A stretch of DNA of 64,000 bases, taken from positions 6,549,577 through 6,613,576 of the forward strand of contig NC_134417.1 of assembly GCF_030867145.1 (NCBI RefSeq). Reading direction: 5' to 3'. The notes below the pieces were generated by a model that worked only from the letters and a program-made list of their open reading frames with translations, was not told where the DNA came from and searched no databases. Position 1 is the stretch's first letter, and each line of letters opens with the position of its first letter. A program made the translations under genes and the position numbers. Positions 24,376-36,914 of the stretch are shown piece by piece. The DNA is from Opisthocomus hoazin. Lineage: Eukaryota > Chordata > Aves > Opisthocomiformes > Opisthocomidae.

Positions 24376-27300
24376 CTAATTATCAAATTTTGCATAAGGG
24401 TTCTCTTCCTTGAAAAGGCCTAGAAGAGAAGAGATGTATTCAGACAGCAGCAGCCACACCAGTCACGGCCAGCAAGAATCCTAGTTCTTGGTAACAACTC
24501 TTCGTCATTTGTGCTTCATCCAGCCTCCTGTCCTGCAGTCCTCTTACTCGAGCCATGTGTGCCGTCTGTGCTAGTTCACTCTCCTCCTCTGCACAAGAGG
24601 AGAGATCCATTAAGAAGCCCAACCTGATGGCAAACTCCTCTCCCAGGCACTCCACATGAAGTCCACCTGAAGCAGCACGACTGATCTTCCAGAGCAGTCT
24701 GCACACTCCTTCTGTTGGACCGGACTTGGAAGCAGAGAGCTCAGATTCAAATTAAACTAAATCTGTTCTTAGACTTGCTCCCCTGCTACTACATCGACTG
24801 GGAGACAGCAAGGCAGGGTATGGGACTGACTTCTGGGCCAGTGACAAGCCCCTGTGCTACTCTGTTGGCTGCTTTCCCACCCCCAGCCCAACACTTTTAA
24901 GGGGCAACAGCCAGAAGGGACGAGATTGCAAACTCTGCAGTCAGGCTGCAGCAAGAGAGCCCTGGCATGGCAAGACAGTCCTGGAGCATAGCTCTTCCAC
25001 TCCCATGAGCAGGTGCTTCCCCCACCAAGAGCTCCTTCAGGCACAGGTTTGCCTGCTTTTCCTGCCCCAGAGGAGCCAGCCTAGCCAGGGGCCCCTGGAT
25101 CTCCTGCCCAACCTGGACCTGTGGAGAAAGGGTCTCCAGCTTTCCCTACAGCCCCCTACAAAGCCAGACACCACAACGCCTAGCGTGCACGAGCCCAACT
25201 GCTCCCAGCTCCACAGCCACCCTGGGAGAGCCCCCAGCAGCCCCAACAGGAGGGCAGGAGAGACCCCTCCACCAGCTCAGAGCGACTGGCTGCTCCCCAC
25301 TTCCTTCCAGGCTGCTGTCCCCTTCAGAGGCAGGTCCCCACCAGGGCTGTGGGACTCACCTGAAGGACCAGCCAGCCCCAGAAGGGAGGTTCTACACTCC
25401 CAGCACTGGGGGACTAAGCCACCTCTTGAGGAACCGCTGCCAGCACAGAGGACCAGCTCTGCAGTCAGGCTGGTGCCTGCTCTGTGCTCCTGCAGCTGTG
25501 GGCTCCTGCCTGGCCCCCCACACCAGGCTGCTTGCTGCCCAGCCCCTCACTGACCTCAGGGCTGCCTGAAGGACAGCAGCATTACAGCCGGTGCTGTGTC
25601 CACCAGTTTCTGCTTCTCCCCTCCAGTCAATCCCCAGCAGCTTCTCCCACATGGAGAGTCCAGAGGACACAGGTCCCAGGGAGTGTTAAACACTCCCGTT
25701 TCCCCTGCCAAAGAGGAGCAGCACTCGTGTGGGGTCACACACCACGACCTGAGCATCTCTACACTTGCTCCCAGAGGGCAAGAGAGCAATTCACTGAGAC
25801 GGGGTAAGCAGAGACTGTTTTCCCTGCTGGCCAGGTCTCCTCCGCAGCTGTAATAGCAAGGAACACAGTTACTGAGGCTGCTCAAATCGCTCACATCAGC
25901 ACCGTACCATATTTTCTTCGGATTTCATCGTGCCGTGATTTCATCTCTGCTCTCCTGCAAGAAGCAAGCAGAAAGATCACAAGTCAGTGACTGGCGATAC
26001 AAAACCAAGCAAGAGGACCTACAGCTCCTTGCTTCTTCCCAACCTAGCGAGCTCCAGCCTGCCAGGTTTGCTCAGCCCCCCCGCCGCCCACCTCCTGGGG
26101 CACTGGGGACCAGCAGAGCCCACACACATCAGCAGCCCTCAGGGAGTCGGGTATGCAACACGGTTGCGATGCTGCATTCACAGGTCACCCCAGAAAGACA
26201 TTCCTCGTGAGGTTTACATTTGAGCTAGAGCTGAAGCAGCCACTGACTGCACACATGGAGTCCCACGTGCCTCCTAGCATCGCGTCCCACGGCAGAGACA
26301 GGAGCCAAATCGTTCTGCAGCCTGAGGCAGTGTGGCTCGCTCACAGGGGAGCGGAGGGTGCAGGGCAACCTCACCTCTCCTCCTGCCGCACTCGCCTCTT
26401 CTCCCGCTCCCTGGCCGCTCTCTCGTCATCCTTGTCTGGCCTGACAGACAGAAGAGCCCGTTAGCGGCGCGTGGCACTCAGTTCTGCAACAGCACGTGGT
26501 TGCATCTGAGCCACTCCGAGAAAACAGGGAACCCCTCCGATACTTGCTTTTTGCTTTTTTTCTTACAACAGCAGCAGCAGCAGACCCCCAACATGATGAG
26601 GATCGTTCCTCCCACCACAGACATCGCAATGATCAGGGCTTCAAAGTTCACTAAAGGGTTTGACAAAACACATTTAGCACACAAATACATGGCTGCCTGG
26701 AGTTACAGTGTTTACAAGCATTCGGCTACTGTCACCAGCAGCTCCAGTCACGGGGCTGGAGACATGTGTAACAGCCAGGGAAAGCAAAACAGACATCGTT
26801 ATCCATAGGTGTACCAAGTGTTGGCACCAGCACGTACGCACCACCTGAGTACATGTAGCTGCTAACTGCAGTGCTCAGTTACGGACTACAAAGAACGGCA
26901 AGAACAAACGCACTCAGGTCAAACTCCTCCGGCAGAAACAGGAGCAGAGCTGTCTTAATCACTAATCCAGCTGAACAGTAACCCATCAAGGGAAAATAGT
27001 GGAGGCTTCCATGCTGAGGAGCAACTTCTGACAGAGAGGCCACAGCTGGCACTGCAGTTACTGCCCAAAGGAGCCAGCCTCAGAGGTCACCTAAGATGAG
27101 ACCACAGTGGACTGGAGGCACTTATGTGTCTGGAGTCCTTGGGCAAGAGAAAGAGATGAGATCTTTTGGGATTTATTGGCTTGGGACAGCAGTGCTGCTG
27201 AAACAGCTGAAGGTGGAGGGCTGCTTCATGCCCCCATCACGTCTCCCAAGGGCTTAGGGGACCTGCTCGCCCATGCACAGTGCAAAACCCGCTAGGATGT

Positions 27301-30300
27301 GGTGGTGAAGCAGCAGCCTTGAGCCCTGGTCCCAGGGATGCAGGTGTCCTGCTCAGCTCCTGCAGTAACAGCAGTAGAGACACCAGCCAAACCAGACACA
27401 TCTAGACATCACCTGAAATCCTTTGCAACAGAGAGGGGCTTCTTCTGAGTATAATTCAGACAGTGGAGAGACTTGGGCTTGTGGAAACATTTGTACAGGA
27501 GCCTCTTCATGCACAGCAGCCAAGCTACAGAGATCCTAGTGCACCTGAGCCTGCTCAGAGCACTTCTGACCCCCTCTTCTGCATGCAGCTCAGACCACCA
27601 GCCCAGCAGAAAGCCTGAGCACTGCATGTGGTGCACTTCAGGGCCCTTCACAAGATGCCTGCCTGTCCCCTCGCTGCAGGGACGTGGCAGTAGCAGGCTT
27701 ACTGTGGTGCTCCAGGCTGAGCTGACTCCACCTCTAAGCCTCCAGCGCCTGTTCCCAGTGGACAGCTTCATCGCTGCCCACAACTGTGCCACCTGACTCC
27801 CAAATCACACTGCATACCTACACAGATGACCATGGCAAGCACAATGCAAGCAATGTGGTTCCAGATACCAGCTGCAGACAGCTGCCATGGCCCAGCAGGT
27901 CACCAGAAGTCAGCAAGCCACCAGCTTGTAGACACTTGCACTTGTCCCCACACGTGGGCTCACGCAGCCTCTCCAGCTACCACCCAGCAGCACGGAGGTC
28001 TGCAGATCCATGTTGCCATTAAGGCTTTGAGAAAGATGGTGCTGCAGACCTGACCGTCCATGGCACTGTCCTGCCTCAGAGCAACGTGAAGCTTTCGCTG
28101 GCTGCACCCCAACTGACCCACTGCAACAGAGCTTGGGACAGCCCAAAGCTAAGGACCAGAAGTCAGCCCAGTGCAGGTGAGACAAACCCATACAGGCTCT
28201 TGGCTCAGAAGGGAGTTTCTCCACCAGCACAGGTCTGTATTGGTGCTTCTGAAACCTTGGCTGAACCCCTGACCCTGGGGTTCAGATCACCCATTCCCAC
28301 AGAGTGAGGTCCGTGGCAGAGCAGCAGGCACTCCTCTGCCTGATAAAGCCTTAAGTCACACACACCAAAAATGCAGACTCAAATATTTAAGAGCTAATCT
28401 CCCACAGGACTAATCTCCTCTAAAGAGAGTTTTGCAAGCCAAGGAATGTGTTCCTCTATACGGAAATCTTCTGTGAAGCTACTCACACACAAACGAGTAT
28501 TTCAAGGTCTTACACAAGTTTCAGAAAAGCATACTGTTGTGCTCACAAAGAGGAGATTCTTCCTCTGCAAGGCATGGGAGCAGTTTTAACTCTCTTGTGG
28601 GCAGAGAAGAGCCCAGCCTCAAGCTCAATAGATGTCAGGCGACCACAATTCAACTCCAAGTTCCCCATCAAGGGGATAGATGAGAGAAATCAAGCTCCAG
28701 CTTGCTTCCTAGCTGCCCCAGCCCTCCAAAGCTGGGTCTGAGCATGAGCATGCACCAAGCTTGGTCTAAACAAGACACTCATTTCTTCAGAAACCCACCA
28801 GGAAGCAGAGCCTCAAGGAGAAAAGGCAGCCAACAGCCAGCCATAAAGAGCTCCCGGAGGTGACCTGGCTGCAGGCAGCCAGCTGCAGCACAGGTTATGC
28901 AGGGCTAGTTTTGGAAGAGGGTGTTTTCTCAGGCGGGTAAGAGCTGAGCAGGACCACGGCACGCTCAGCACTAGGAGCCCACACAGGCCTCCTAAGGAGT
29001 CACCTCGCTTCTGGTTCCAAGAGCCCGGGACAGCAGCTAAAAGCAAAGAGCCAGGAGCAGTGCACGGAGCGATGCACAGGGTGCAGAGGAGAGAGCTGCT
29101 GAAGAGTCAGCCTGGTGTGCACACTGTGAGCGCCAGCAAGGGCTGTGTGGGCAGCTGCCCACAGAGAGCCTTCCACTCTTATTCCTGGGCGCTAGCCACG
29201 TTTGGAAGCCTCCATCACACCAAAGCATGAGAAACGTATCCAGAGTAGCTAACGCCCCACAAGTCCTTCTTGCCAGAAGGCAGAGATCTGCTCACACTCT
29301 GCTTTCTCATCCACGCTTCAGGAAGCTTGAAGAACCCTGACTGACTTCAGCCTGTCATTGCTACACCAGCAGCGAGAAAGGGAGGCAAGGGAAACCTCCC
29401 GTTACCACTAGTGTGAGCGGCATTCAACGCCGTTCAGCAGCAAGCACCAAAGGCAGTCACCACTCGAGTGCCTTCCACTTACCCCAGCAGACTCCCCAGC
29501 GCGCAGAGCGGAGCTCACAGAGGTCAGCTGGGGGGAGGACTCTTCGGACGGGGTACTCCACGCACCTCCCGCTGCTGGCACACCACAGGCACTAGGACAC
29601 AGGAACCAGGCAGCACAGCCTTACTGGTGCATGGCAGTGCTGCCAGTTAGCCGCACTCTGCTTTGTCAGCCACAGCAACAGGGTCCCGCCTGCTCCCACC
29701 CAGCAGCAACGTGATGGTCGGGAGTAAGCTGTGTTCAGTTAGCACCAGGAGGTGCAGGCGAGGAGAGTGCAGATTCCTAGAACCCTTCTCCTGGCTTGCA
29801 TGATGGTAGTAATCACCAAATCCATTGTGTTTATTCCATGCAGCGTTTTGGGGACAGAAAGAAAGCCTTTGAGACAGCCACTCAACACAGAGCTGATGAG
29901 CAGGAGAGGTTTGTGTGTGCCTTCACTAGCCTTTCCCAGCCAGACTACCTGCAGCAGCTTTGCACCCTCCTCTCCTGGTGGCTCCAACCCTCAACACCAG
30001 CATTTGGTTGGGTTTAGTCAAACCAGTTCTGGCTAAGTCAGCTGTGAGATCTGACTCCAAGTTTGGCGATATGGGATATAAGGCAGTGGGGGTTGGTGGG
30101 ACACAAGTACGCATCCACCCAGTGCCACCACACTCACAGACCAGTGGAGGGGCAGCTTGACCACCCAGTCCAGCCCACTTGGCTCCTTCACCACGCATGG
30201 CCCCCTGACAGTGTCTCCCATCTGTGAGGAGGAGCTCCGCAACTCTGTTACTTGACTTGAAAATCATACAAAGCTCCAGCAGTTTCTAGCAACCTCTTCC

Positions 30301-32923
30301 CAGAGCCCCGAGGGGTGTTTGCCCTCTCACTGTCATGGGTGGGTGGCATTTGCAGCTTGCTCAGGACAAGGGCAGGGGAACAGCCCCCCTTCCAGGAGGG
30401 ATACTGCTCCAGAACAGCCCTGCAAAGCCCACGCTACGTTTTCAGGCATCGCAAGAGGCTGGGAGTTTTACTGATGCTACTTACAGTGACATTTTTCAGA
30501 CACTCCTCACAGCTCCTGTTTGTATACTGGTGACAATCTACAAGAAGGAAAAAAGACACCTCAGTACTTTGAAGAGCTTCTCAGTGGTTTAAAACTCCAG
30601 GCTCCTCCGAGCCTGTTCCTGGGAGGCAGTCACTCCCATCCGACCAGCAGCAATGCTGCTGCAAGAGCTGCCAGCTTCAAAACACACAGTGCGAGGCCCA
30701 AATGCAAACAGCAGTCATCTGCCTTGCCCACGCTGACCCAAAGCCCTGAGCTGGGGTCTTATTTCCCTAAAAGCCCCCTAAAAGCCTGAGCATCTGCTCT
30801 GGCCAGCAGGCAGCGGGACAGCTAGGGGACACAGCTGGGGTCGGTCCGGAGGGACCCTGCGAGGAGGAGGACACGTGGTGCAGTCCCACACTGCTGGGTG
30901 AGCAGCTCAGGTGAACGAGAGCCAGACAAGGAAGTTACTACCAGGAAAAGCAGAAGCAGAGGAGCACAAGAGGGGGACATGCAGCTACGGTCCGTGCGGG
31001 TGCCCATACCCTCCTACTGCACATGAGGGCCGTACCTTGGCCCAGACAATTCATCCAAACCCTCCTTCAGGGAGTGCTCCAGATGACAAGAGCAGCACCG
31101 CAGCCAAAATCTGTGCCCATGCTCAGAACCTGTTTCCACCCCCATTTGGCAGAGGAAGACCACTGCTCTACAGACACGGGCAGCTCTTGGCACCAGTGCT
31201 GCCGTGGACAACGGCATCCCCAGGGGATGGAGGTCAGCTGGGCGGGGGGAACGGATCAGGTCTGAACACAGGACAAGGTGGCCCAGCCCAGCTGCCTTGC
31301 TGGGCTTGCCTGCAGCTCCTGGCTCTTCGGGAAAGTCTTCCTACAGGACATTCACCTGCCATTTCACTGGTATGCTCCCCCAGCTCCTCAGGAAGGGTGG
31401 TTTGCCAGCCCTTGAGGATCAGTCATTTAAACCTCACTGCGGCCTAAAGAATCTAAGCATCAGCCTGTTTGACTGTGGTTTAAAAAAAAAAAAGCCACAA
31501 ACCAATTTGCCTGACTACTCAGTAACTGGTGGAAAAAGGATCACTGCTTCGCAGGACCTTAATCAGGAAAAACATCAGTCCCAGAGGTGCTTGTTTTCCA
31601 CACTCACAAGCAGCAAAGCTGCATTTTTCTCTCTCCAGCTGGCAGGAACCCTCAGCTGTGACCCACCGTCAACAGTCACATGCTCTGCGCAGCCCTCCAA
31701 ACAACTGGGCGATTTATTAACACAGCTCAGATAAGGGTGTTTACACACCGCCTGGAGACGCCGAGATTGCAGATTTTAAACACTCGAGGAAGCTGCGTCT
31801 TCCCCATTTCTCTAACCAAGGCCGGAAAAGCATCACAGCGCCTGTGCTGCTCCCAAGACTGTTTGCTTTACGAGGAGTCCCAAAACAGCCCTCCTGCACC
31901 GCAGGAGGCCATCGGCAGGCAAAAAGAGAGCCTGTGGTTTTAACTGGCCTTCCTATTGACCCTCTGCTTCCCCCTGGGGCATCTCCTCTTCTGGCACCCA
32001 TGGGGTTCACCCTCAGAGCTCAAGGACACCCTCATACAGCTGTACGCGAAGGGGCCGTTTACAGAACCTTGCAGCCCTTCAGGATTGGGGTTTTGTCCCA
32101 ACGCCTGATCTCAGGGCACCAGCCCACTGGCACAGGATGGCACGGGGAGCACCGCAGTCCTCAGGGACAGAGGTAGGAGAGCAGCTCTTGCTGTGCTAGA
32201 AGCCTCCTGGCTAATGCTTTTGCCATTTGGCTACAAAAGAATGGCTCGGGCTGGAAGGAAGACAGCAAAACACGTCCTCACACAGCCACCATGCAGCCAT
32301 CGGAGGGCTTGGCTGTCGCTTGGAGAACAGTTCCTCACCCAGAAGAGCGTGCAGGCTTCTTGGGACCCCCCCAAAGGGGGCTGTCCCCATGCTTTGCTAG
32401 AGCTTCTCCTCTACCTGGCACAGCACCCACGGGGCTATGCTCCATCACCCACCAAGGAGCAGCAGTTGGCCACCCGCTCCTCCTCACCCAGACCTCTCGG
32501 CACCCATCTTCTTCCCGAAGTCCCAGCCTGAGGCTCCCCGGGCCAGTCTCCCCCATCCTGAAGGAGGATCTCCTCCGAAGGGCCATCGGTGGCGGCCAGG
32601 ACAGGTCCCCAGCTCCCACCGGAGACCCAGCGGAGCCGTCAGCACCACTCAACGCACAGCTGCACTGCAGCTGGGACAGCGGCAGGCGAAGCCCCCCTCC
32701 CAGCACCCCCCCTCCCAGCACCCCCCGGACCGCGCCCCGCAGAGCTCCCAGCCGGGGCGGCACCTGCCGCGGGCCCGCAGCGCTCAGCCCCCCCGGGGGT
32801 GCCGCGGGGCCGGGCGCCCACCCCGCCGGGACCCCGCTTACCTCCCGCCCCGTCCGGCGCGGCGGCAGCGGCGGGCAGCAGGGCCAGGGCCACGGCGGCG
32901 CAGAGCCCGAGCGCCGGGGCCAT
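24376..32923 (-). CDS. PTTG1IP: PTTG1-interacting protein (PBF), complete
   Basis: Single-pass membrane glycoprotein that binds securin (PTTG1) and assists its nuclear entry (family knowledge). Seven coding exons on the minus strand: 32923-32842, 30537-30485, 29591-29483, 26650-26548, 26440-26375, 25954-25908 and 24419-24376 (TAG). Phases agree throughout and give 167 aa (human about 180). Order: signal peptide (about 1-22); Cys-rich PSI-like domain (C29 to C80, with CLWC at 46-49); N-glycosylation sequons N34-R-S and N43-V-T; transmembrane helix (about 86-106) running into six cysteines; a charged Arg/Glu coiled-coil-like segment (117-150); and tyrosine sorting motifs Y153GLF and Y162AKF. 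Intron 4 uses a GC donor (AAA/GCAAGT): only this keeps the frame and restores the conserved Lys-Pro-Asp junction. Confidence 0.96.
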
Positions 32924-33386
32924 GGCGGAGGCCGGGGGGGGGCGGGTGCCGCCGCCTATGTAGGGCCGAGCGCGGGGCGGGCCGGGGGCGGCCCCGGGGG
33001 CCGGGCCGCGGGGAGCCGGCGGGGGGAAGAGCCGCGGGGCGGCGGCCGGCCGGTGGGGTGGCCGGGAGGGCCGCTCGCTCGCCCGCCCGCCCGCCCGCCC
33101 GTCCCTCCCTCCCCGCCGAGCCCATCGCGGGGGGAACGGGCCGCCGCTCGCCGCGCAGCCCCGGGCCCGGCCGCAGGAGGGGGCCAGACCCCCGCGGGAG
33201 GAGGAGCGGGCGGCACCCCCCCTCCCCTCCCCCCCCCCCCCTCGGGACTGGGGGTCTAGCGGAACCCCCCGGGTCTGGGCAGCGGCACCCCGAACGGAGA
33301 CCCTCCGCCTGCCCGCTGCGCGGCCCGGCCCCCGGAGGGGCCCCGGAGGGTCCCCCGGAGGGTCCCCCTCCCTCCCCGTCACGGCA
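32640..33386 (-). promoter_or_regulatory. PTTG1IP CpG-island promoter
   Basis: Very GC- and CpG-rich DNA surrounds PTTG1IP exon 1 and the 460 bp upstream of it. It includes a CGCC-type tandem run (about 33,070-33,100) and a C-rich run near 33,230. No TATA box is evident. The island is cut off on its upstream side by the CR1 insertion at about 33,387. Confidence 0.7.
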
Positions 33387-34453
33387 GGCCTTACGAGGTG
33401 GATTGAGAACTGGCTGAATGGCAGAACTCAGAGGGCTGTCATCAGCGGCGCTGAGTCTGGTTGGAGGCTGGTAACTAGTGGTGTCCCTCAGGGATCAGTA
33501 CTGGGCCCAGTCTTGTTCAACTTCTTCATCAGTGACCTGCATGAAGAGTTAGAGTGTACCCTCAGCAAGTTTGCTGATGACACCAAACTGGGAGGTGTGG
33601 TGGATACACCAGCAGGCTGTGCTGCCATTCAGTGAGACCTGGACAGGCTGGAGGGCTGGGCAGAGAGGAACCTGATGAGGTTCAACAAAGGCAAGTGCAA
33701 GGTCCTGCACCTGGGGAGGAACAACCCCATGCATCACTACAGGCTCGGGGCAGACCTGCTGGAGAGCAGCTCTGTGGAGAGGGACCTGGGTGTCCTGGTG
33801 CTGGACAGGTTGACCATGAGCCAGCAGTGTGCCCTGGTTGCCAAGAAGGCCAATGGCATCCTGGGGTGCATTAGGAGGAGTGTGGCCAGCAGGTTGAGGG
33901 AGGTTCTCCTTCCCCTCTACACTGCCCTAGTGAGGCCCCATCTGGAGTACTGCATCCAGTTCTGGGCTCCCCAGTTCAAGAAAGATGAGGAGCTACTGGA
34001 GAGAGTCCAGCGGAGGGCTACGAGGATGGTGAGGGGACTGGAGCATCTCTCCTACGAGGAGAGGCTGAGGGAGCTGGGCTTGTTCAGCCTGAAGAAGACT
34101 GAGAGGGGACCTAATAAATGTTTATGAATATCTTAAGAGTGGGCATCAGGAGGACAGGGCCAGACTCTTTTCAGTAGTGCCCAGTGACAGGACAAGGGGC
34201 AACGGGCACAAACTGAAGCAGAGGAAGCTCTGTCTGAATATGAGGAAGAACTTCTTCACTCTGAGGGTGATCGAGCACTGGAACAGGCTGCCCAGGGAGG
34301 TTGTGGAGTCTCCTTCTCTGGAGATATTCAAGACCCGCCTGACAAGGTCCTCTGCAGCCTGCTGTAGGTGACCCTGCTTCGGCAGGAGGGTTGGACTAGA
34401 TGACCCACAGAGGTCCCTTCCAACGCCGACCATTCTGTGATTCTGTGATTCCG
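33387..34453 (+). mobile_element. 5'-truncated CR1 LINE with partial reverse transcriptase (broken)
   Basis: About 1.07 kb of CR1 in the plus orientation, from the middle of the ORF2 reverse transcriptase to the 3' end. The fragment includes [13 protein letters not shown] and the catalytic FADD box (33570-33581), then the thumb/connection region and the CR1 C terminus. It ends in ATTCTGTG octamers (about 34,431-34,453). It is dead: an in-frame TGA lies at 33633-33635, probably from CpG decay of CGA. The frame then shifts near 34,100 and again near the C terminus, about 34,340. It borders the PTTG1IP CpG island and points away from the gene. Confidence 0.96.
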
Positions 34454-36870
34454 TAACTGCTGACACGGGTATTAGCTCATACGATGCACGGGTGCAATGA
34501 GGCAGTGGGGTTTTACTGGAGACCCTGGACAGCCCGGCCCTGGAAAGAACGAATTTGCTCCTGGGAGGCTTAGGGCTGTCCATGAAGGATAAAGGTTTCG
34601 TCTGGAAAACCAAGATACCACTGGCATCCCAGCACCTCTGACACGTCTGTGAAACCCTCCCAGCATCGTCTGGCGTCACGGAGCAGTAACTCGAGCAAGA
34701 CCGACTCCAGGGATGCCTGGATCAATAGACCAGCAGCAAGAATGCTGAGGAAATAGAGCGGCTTTTCCAGCTTTTACTGATGTTAGTAATCGGTAGTGTG
34801 GGTGTTGGTGATCAGTCAAGTCTTTATCATACCTGAACGCTTGAAGGGTGTCAGAACTCTGCATGGAACCACACGTGGGGTGCCCTGATTTGGCTGGGAC
34901 ACCTCATGCACGTGAATAAATGTTTACCCCTGTAATTCTGTGCTTTGCACCCCAGCCTCCCTCCTCGGTCAGCAGGGGCCAGTGGAAATGTTTGCATCGT
35001 CTGGGGTCCTCCTGGGCAAAGCAAGAAGCCTGCTGGACTCAAGCCCACATCTTCAACATTCAAGATGGGAGAAGCTGCATTGATATAAATGGAGATTTTC
35101 ACAGGTCAAGAACACAGTTGAGTGTTTTTCTGTGCTAGAGCCAAAGTGCTCCGCACCGCTCAATTCATGCCCAGTGATGCACACAGCCTGAAAGAAATGG
35201 GCTTCCAACCGTCGCTGCGAGGAGGGTTGTGAGGCTGCCCGCATGGGGCTGCTGTAGGACCTGGTTTTACCCCAGATCGCTTGGGAATGGGGTAAGAGTA
35301 TCACTCCTTGGAGTCCTTGGCAGCAGCAGGGCAAAACCACTGTTCCTATGAGTGCGCCCATCCTGGCTTGCAGTCCTGCGCCCAGGCACCCATGGGTACC
35401 GCAGTGTGCTGCGTCCCCACCGGCTGCTGCTTCCCTGCTCTGCAGCGATGGCTGAAGCCACTGTCCCTTGGAGCTGGGTGGGCATCGGCCTCCGGCGTAA
35501 AGGCACGCTCAGGCCAGGCTGATTCAGAACAAGACCAAGCTTTTTCAGGCAGACACACGGCTGCAAATCCCCCGAGGGCATCACACCCCGACACCGTCAG
35601 GCCATTCCTATCGCACCTCTGAAACGCACCTGGAGGTGCAGGCAGAAGCAGGCAGCCTGGCACTGGCAGCAGGATGGGGAGACACGAGTTACCCCTGCAC
35701 CAGCGCCGCAGCCAGGCATGCCCTTGGCATCCCGTGGAGGGGCCGAGCACCGTGCGGCCATTTCTCTGTGGGAAAGCTGGCCGAGTTGGTCACAGCTGGC
35801 CGACTGCTGCCATGGGGCAGGCGTGGGGCAGCATCAAGGAGCCTTTGGGTGGGAGACAGGAGCAGCACGGGGGATGCAGCACAGAGCTGAGCATGGGTGC
35901 CAAGGGCGGAGCTCTGGCTTGGCAAGTAACTGACGCCTCGGCATGGAGGGAACTCGGGAAGAAGGAATAAAAATGTATTTTGGATTGCCTTAAACTAAAT
36001 CGGGAAGATGACTAATATTTTTCAGCAAAATGGAGAATGCGACCTGAAGAAAGCGATCCCGTAGCTTCAGCAGGCAGCATCACTGGCTGCCCCTGCTGCC
36101 ACCGGTTTCATCATGGAGCTCATCATCTGTCCGCTCTGAAAGCTTCGCTCTCCCTGACATGTTCCTGGTGTCCTTGAGAGCCAGATGGGCTGGCTGCTGG
36201 TGACAGAGCTCCTGCAGCCTGGGAGAGTAAACGGCCGATGGCATTCGGTCGGCCGAACCGTGGAATGTGGGGGCTGAGCCGTGGGAGGCAGGTGATGCAG
36301 AGGAGGAAGCGGGCATTTCTTGATTTTGCCACCGCAGGCAAGCACTCTGACACCAGCAGTGGCCTCTTGCAAGTGGTTCAGATTTTGGCAGCTCCTCCGG
36401 AGGCATGAGGGGCTTTTTGCATGTAGGGGGGCTCAGCGGCTGCTGAAAAGATGTGGGACCTGTGCGTTTGCTCCTCTGCAAGCAGCTGGCGCTCGAGGCT
36501 GGTTGGCACTGGCATCGCTTCAGTGGTAACCAGCCCGGGGAAATCTCCCCAAAGCCACCTCCTGGGCTGCAGGCAGCTCTTTGACACTTGCTGAGCGTGT
36601 GCTGAACTATTTCTGTTTGCAAAGTGCCTCATTCGTTTGTCCTAGGTTCGTTCATGAAGCAACACTTAGGCTACAGAGCATCCCAGCGGCACAGGCAGGG
36701 ACCTGGAGCGAGCACCCGTCGGTGGGCACTGGGGCAGCAGGAGCGGGCAAGGTGCTGACAGGCAAGCCGGGGGAGACCGAAACGCTGCTCTAATCCCACC
36801 GGCCTTTCCGTTCCCTCTCCTTATTTGTCTCTGAAGGGTAATTTCAAACCCTTCAAGATGGCCTCAAGTG

Positions 36871-36914
36871 GTTTCCAAGGCGACAGTGCTAAAGTCATCA
36901 CTGCCATGGAAACC
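36871..36914. promoter_or_regulatory. Candidate RFX (X-box) site pair
   Basis: GTTTCCAAGGCGAC (36871-36884) resembles the RFX X-box GTTNCC-AT-GGNAAC with about two mismatches. A second half-site-rich string, GCCATGGAAAC, follows within 30 bp. The pair sits in an AT-rich island within GC-rich intergenic DNA. Based on motif resemblance only. Confidence 0.3.

Noticed and set aside
32291-33417. Long Pro/Arg-rich ORFs on both strands around PTTG1IP exon 1
   Set aside because: These are GC-rich chance frames. The minus-strand frame is real only for the 82 coding nucleotides of exon 1.
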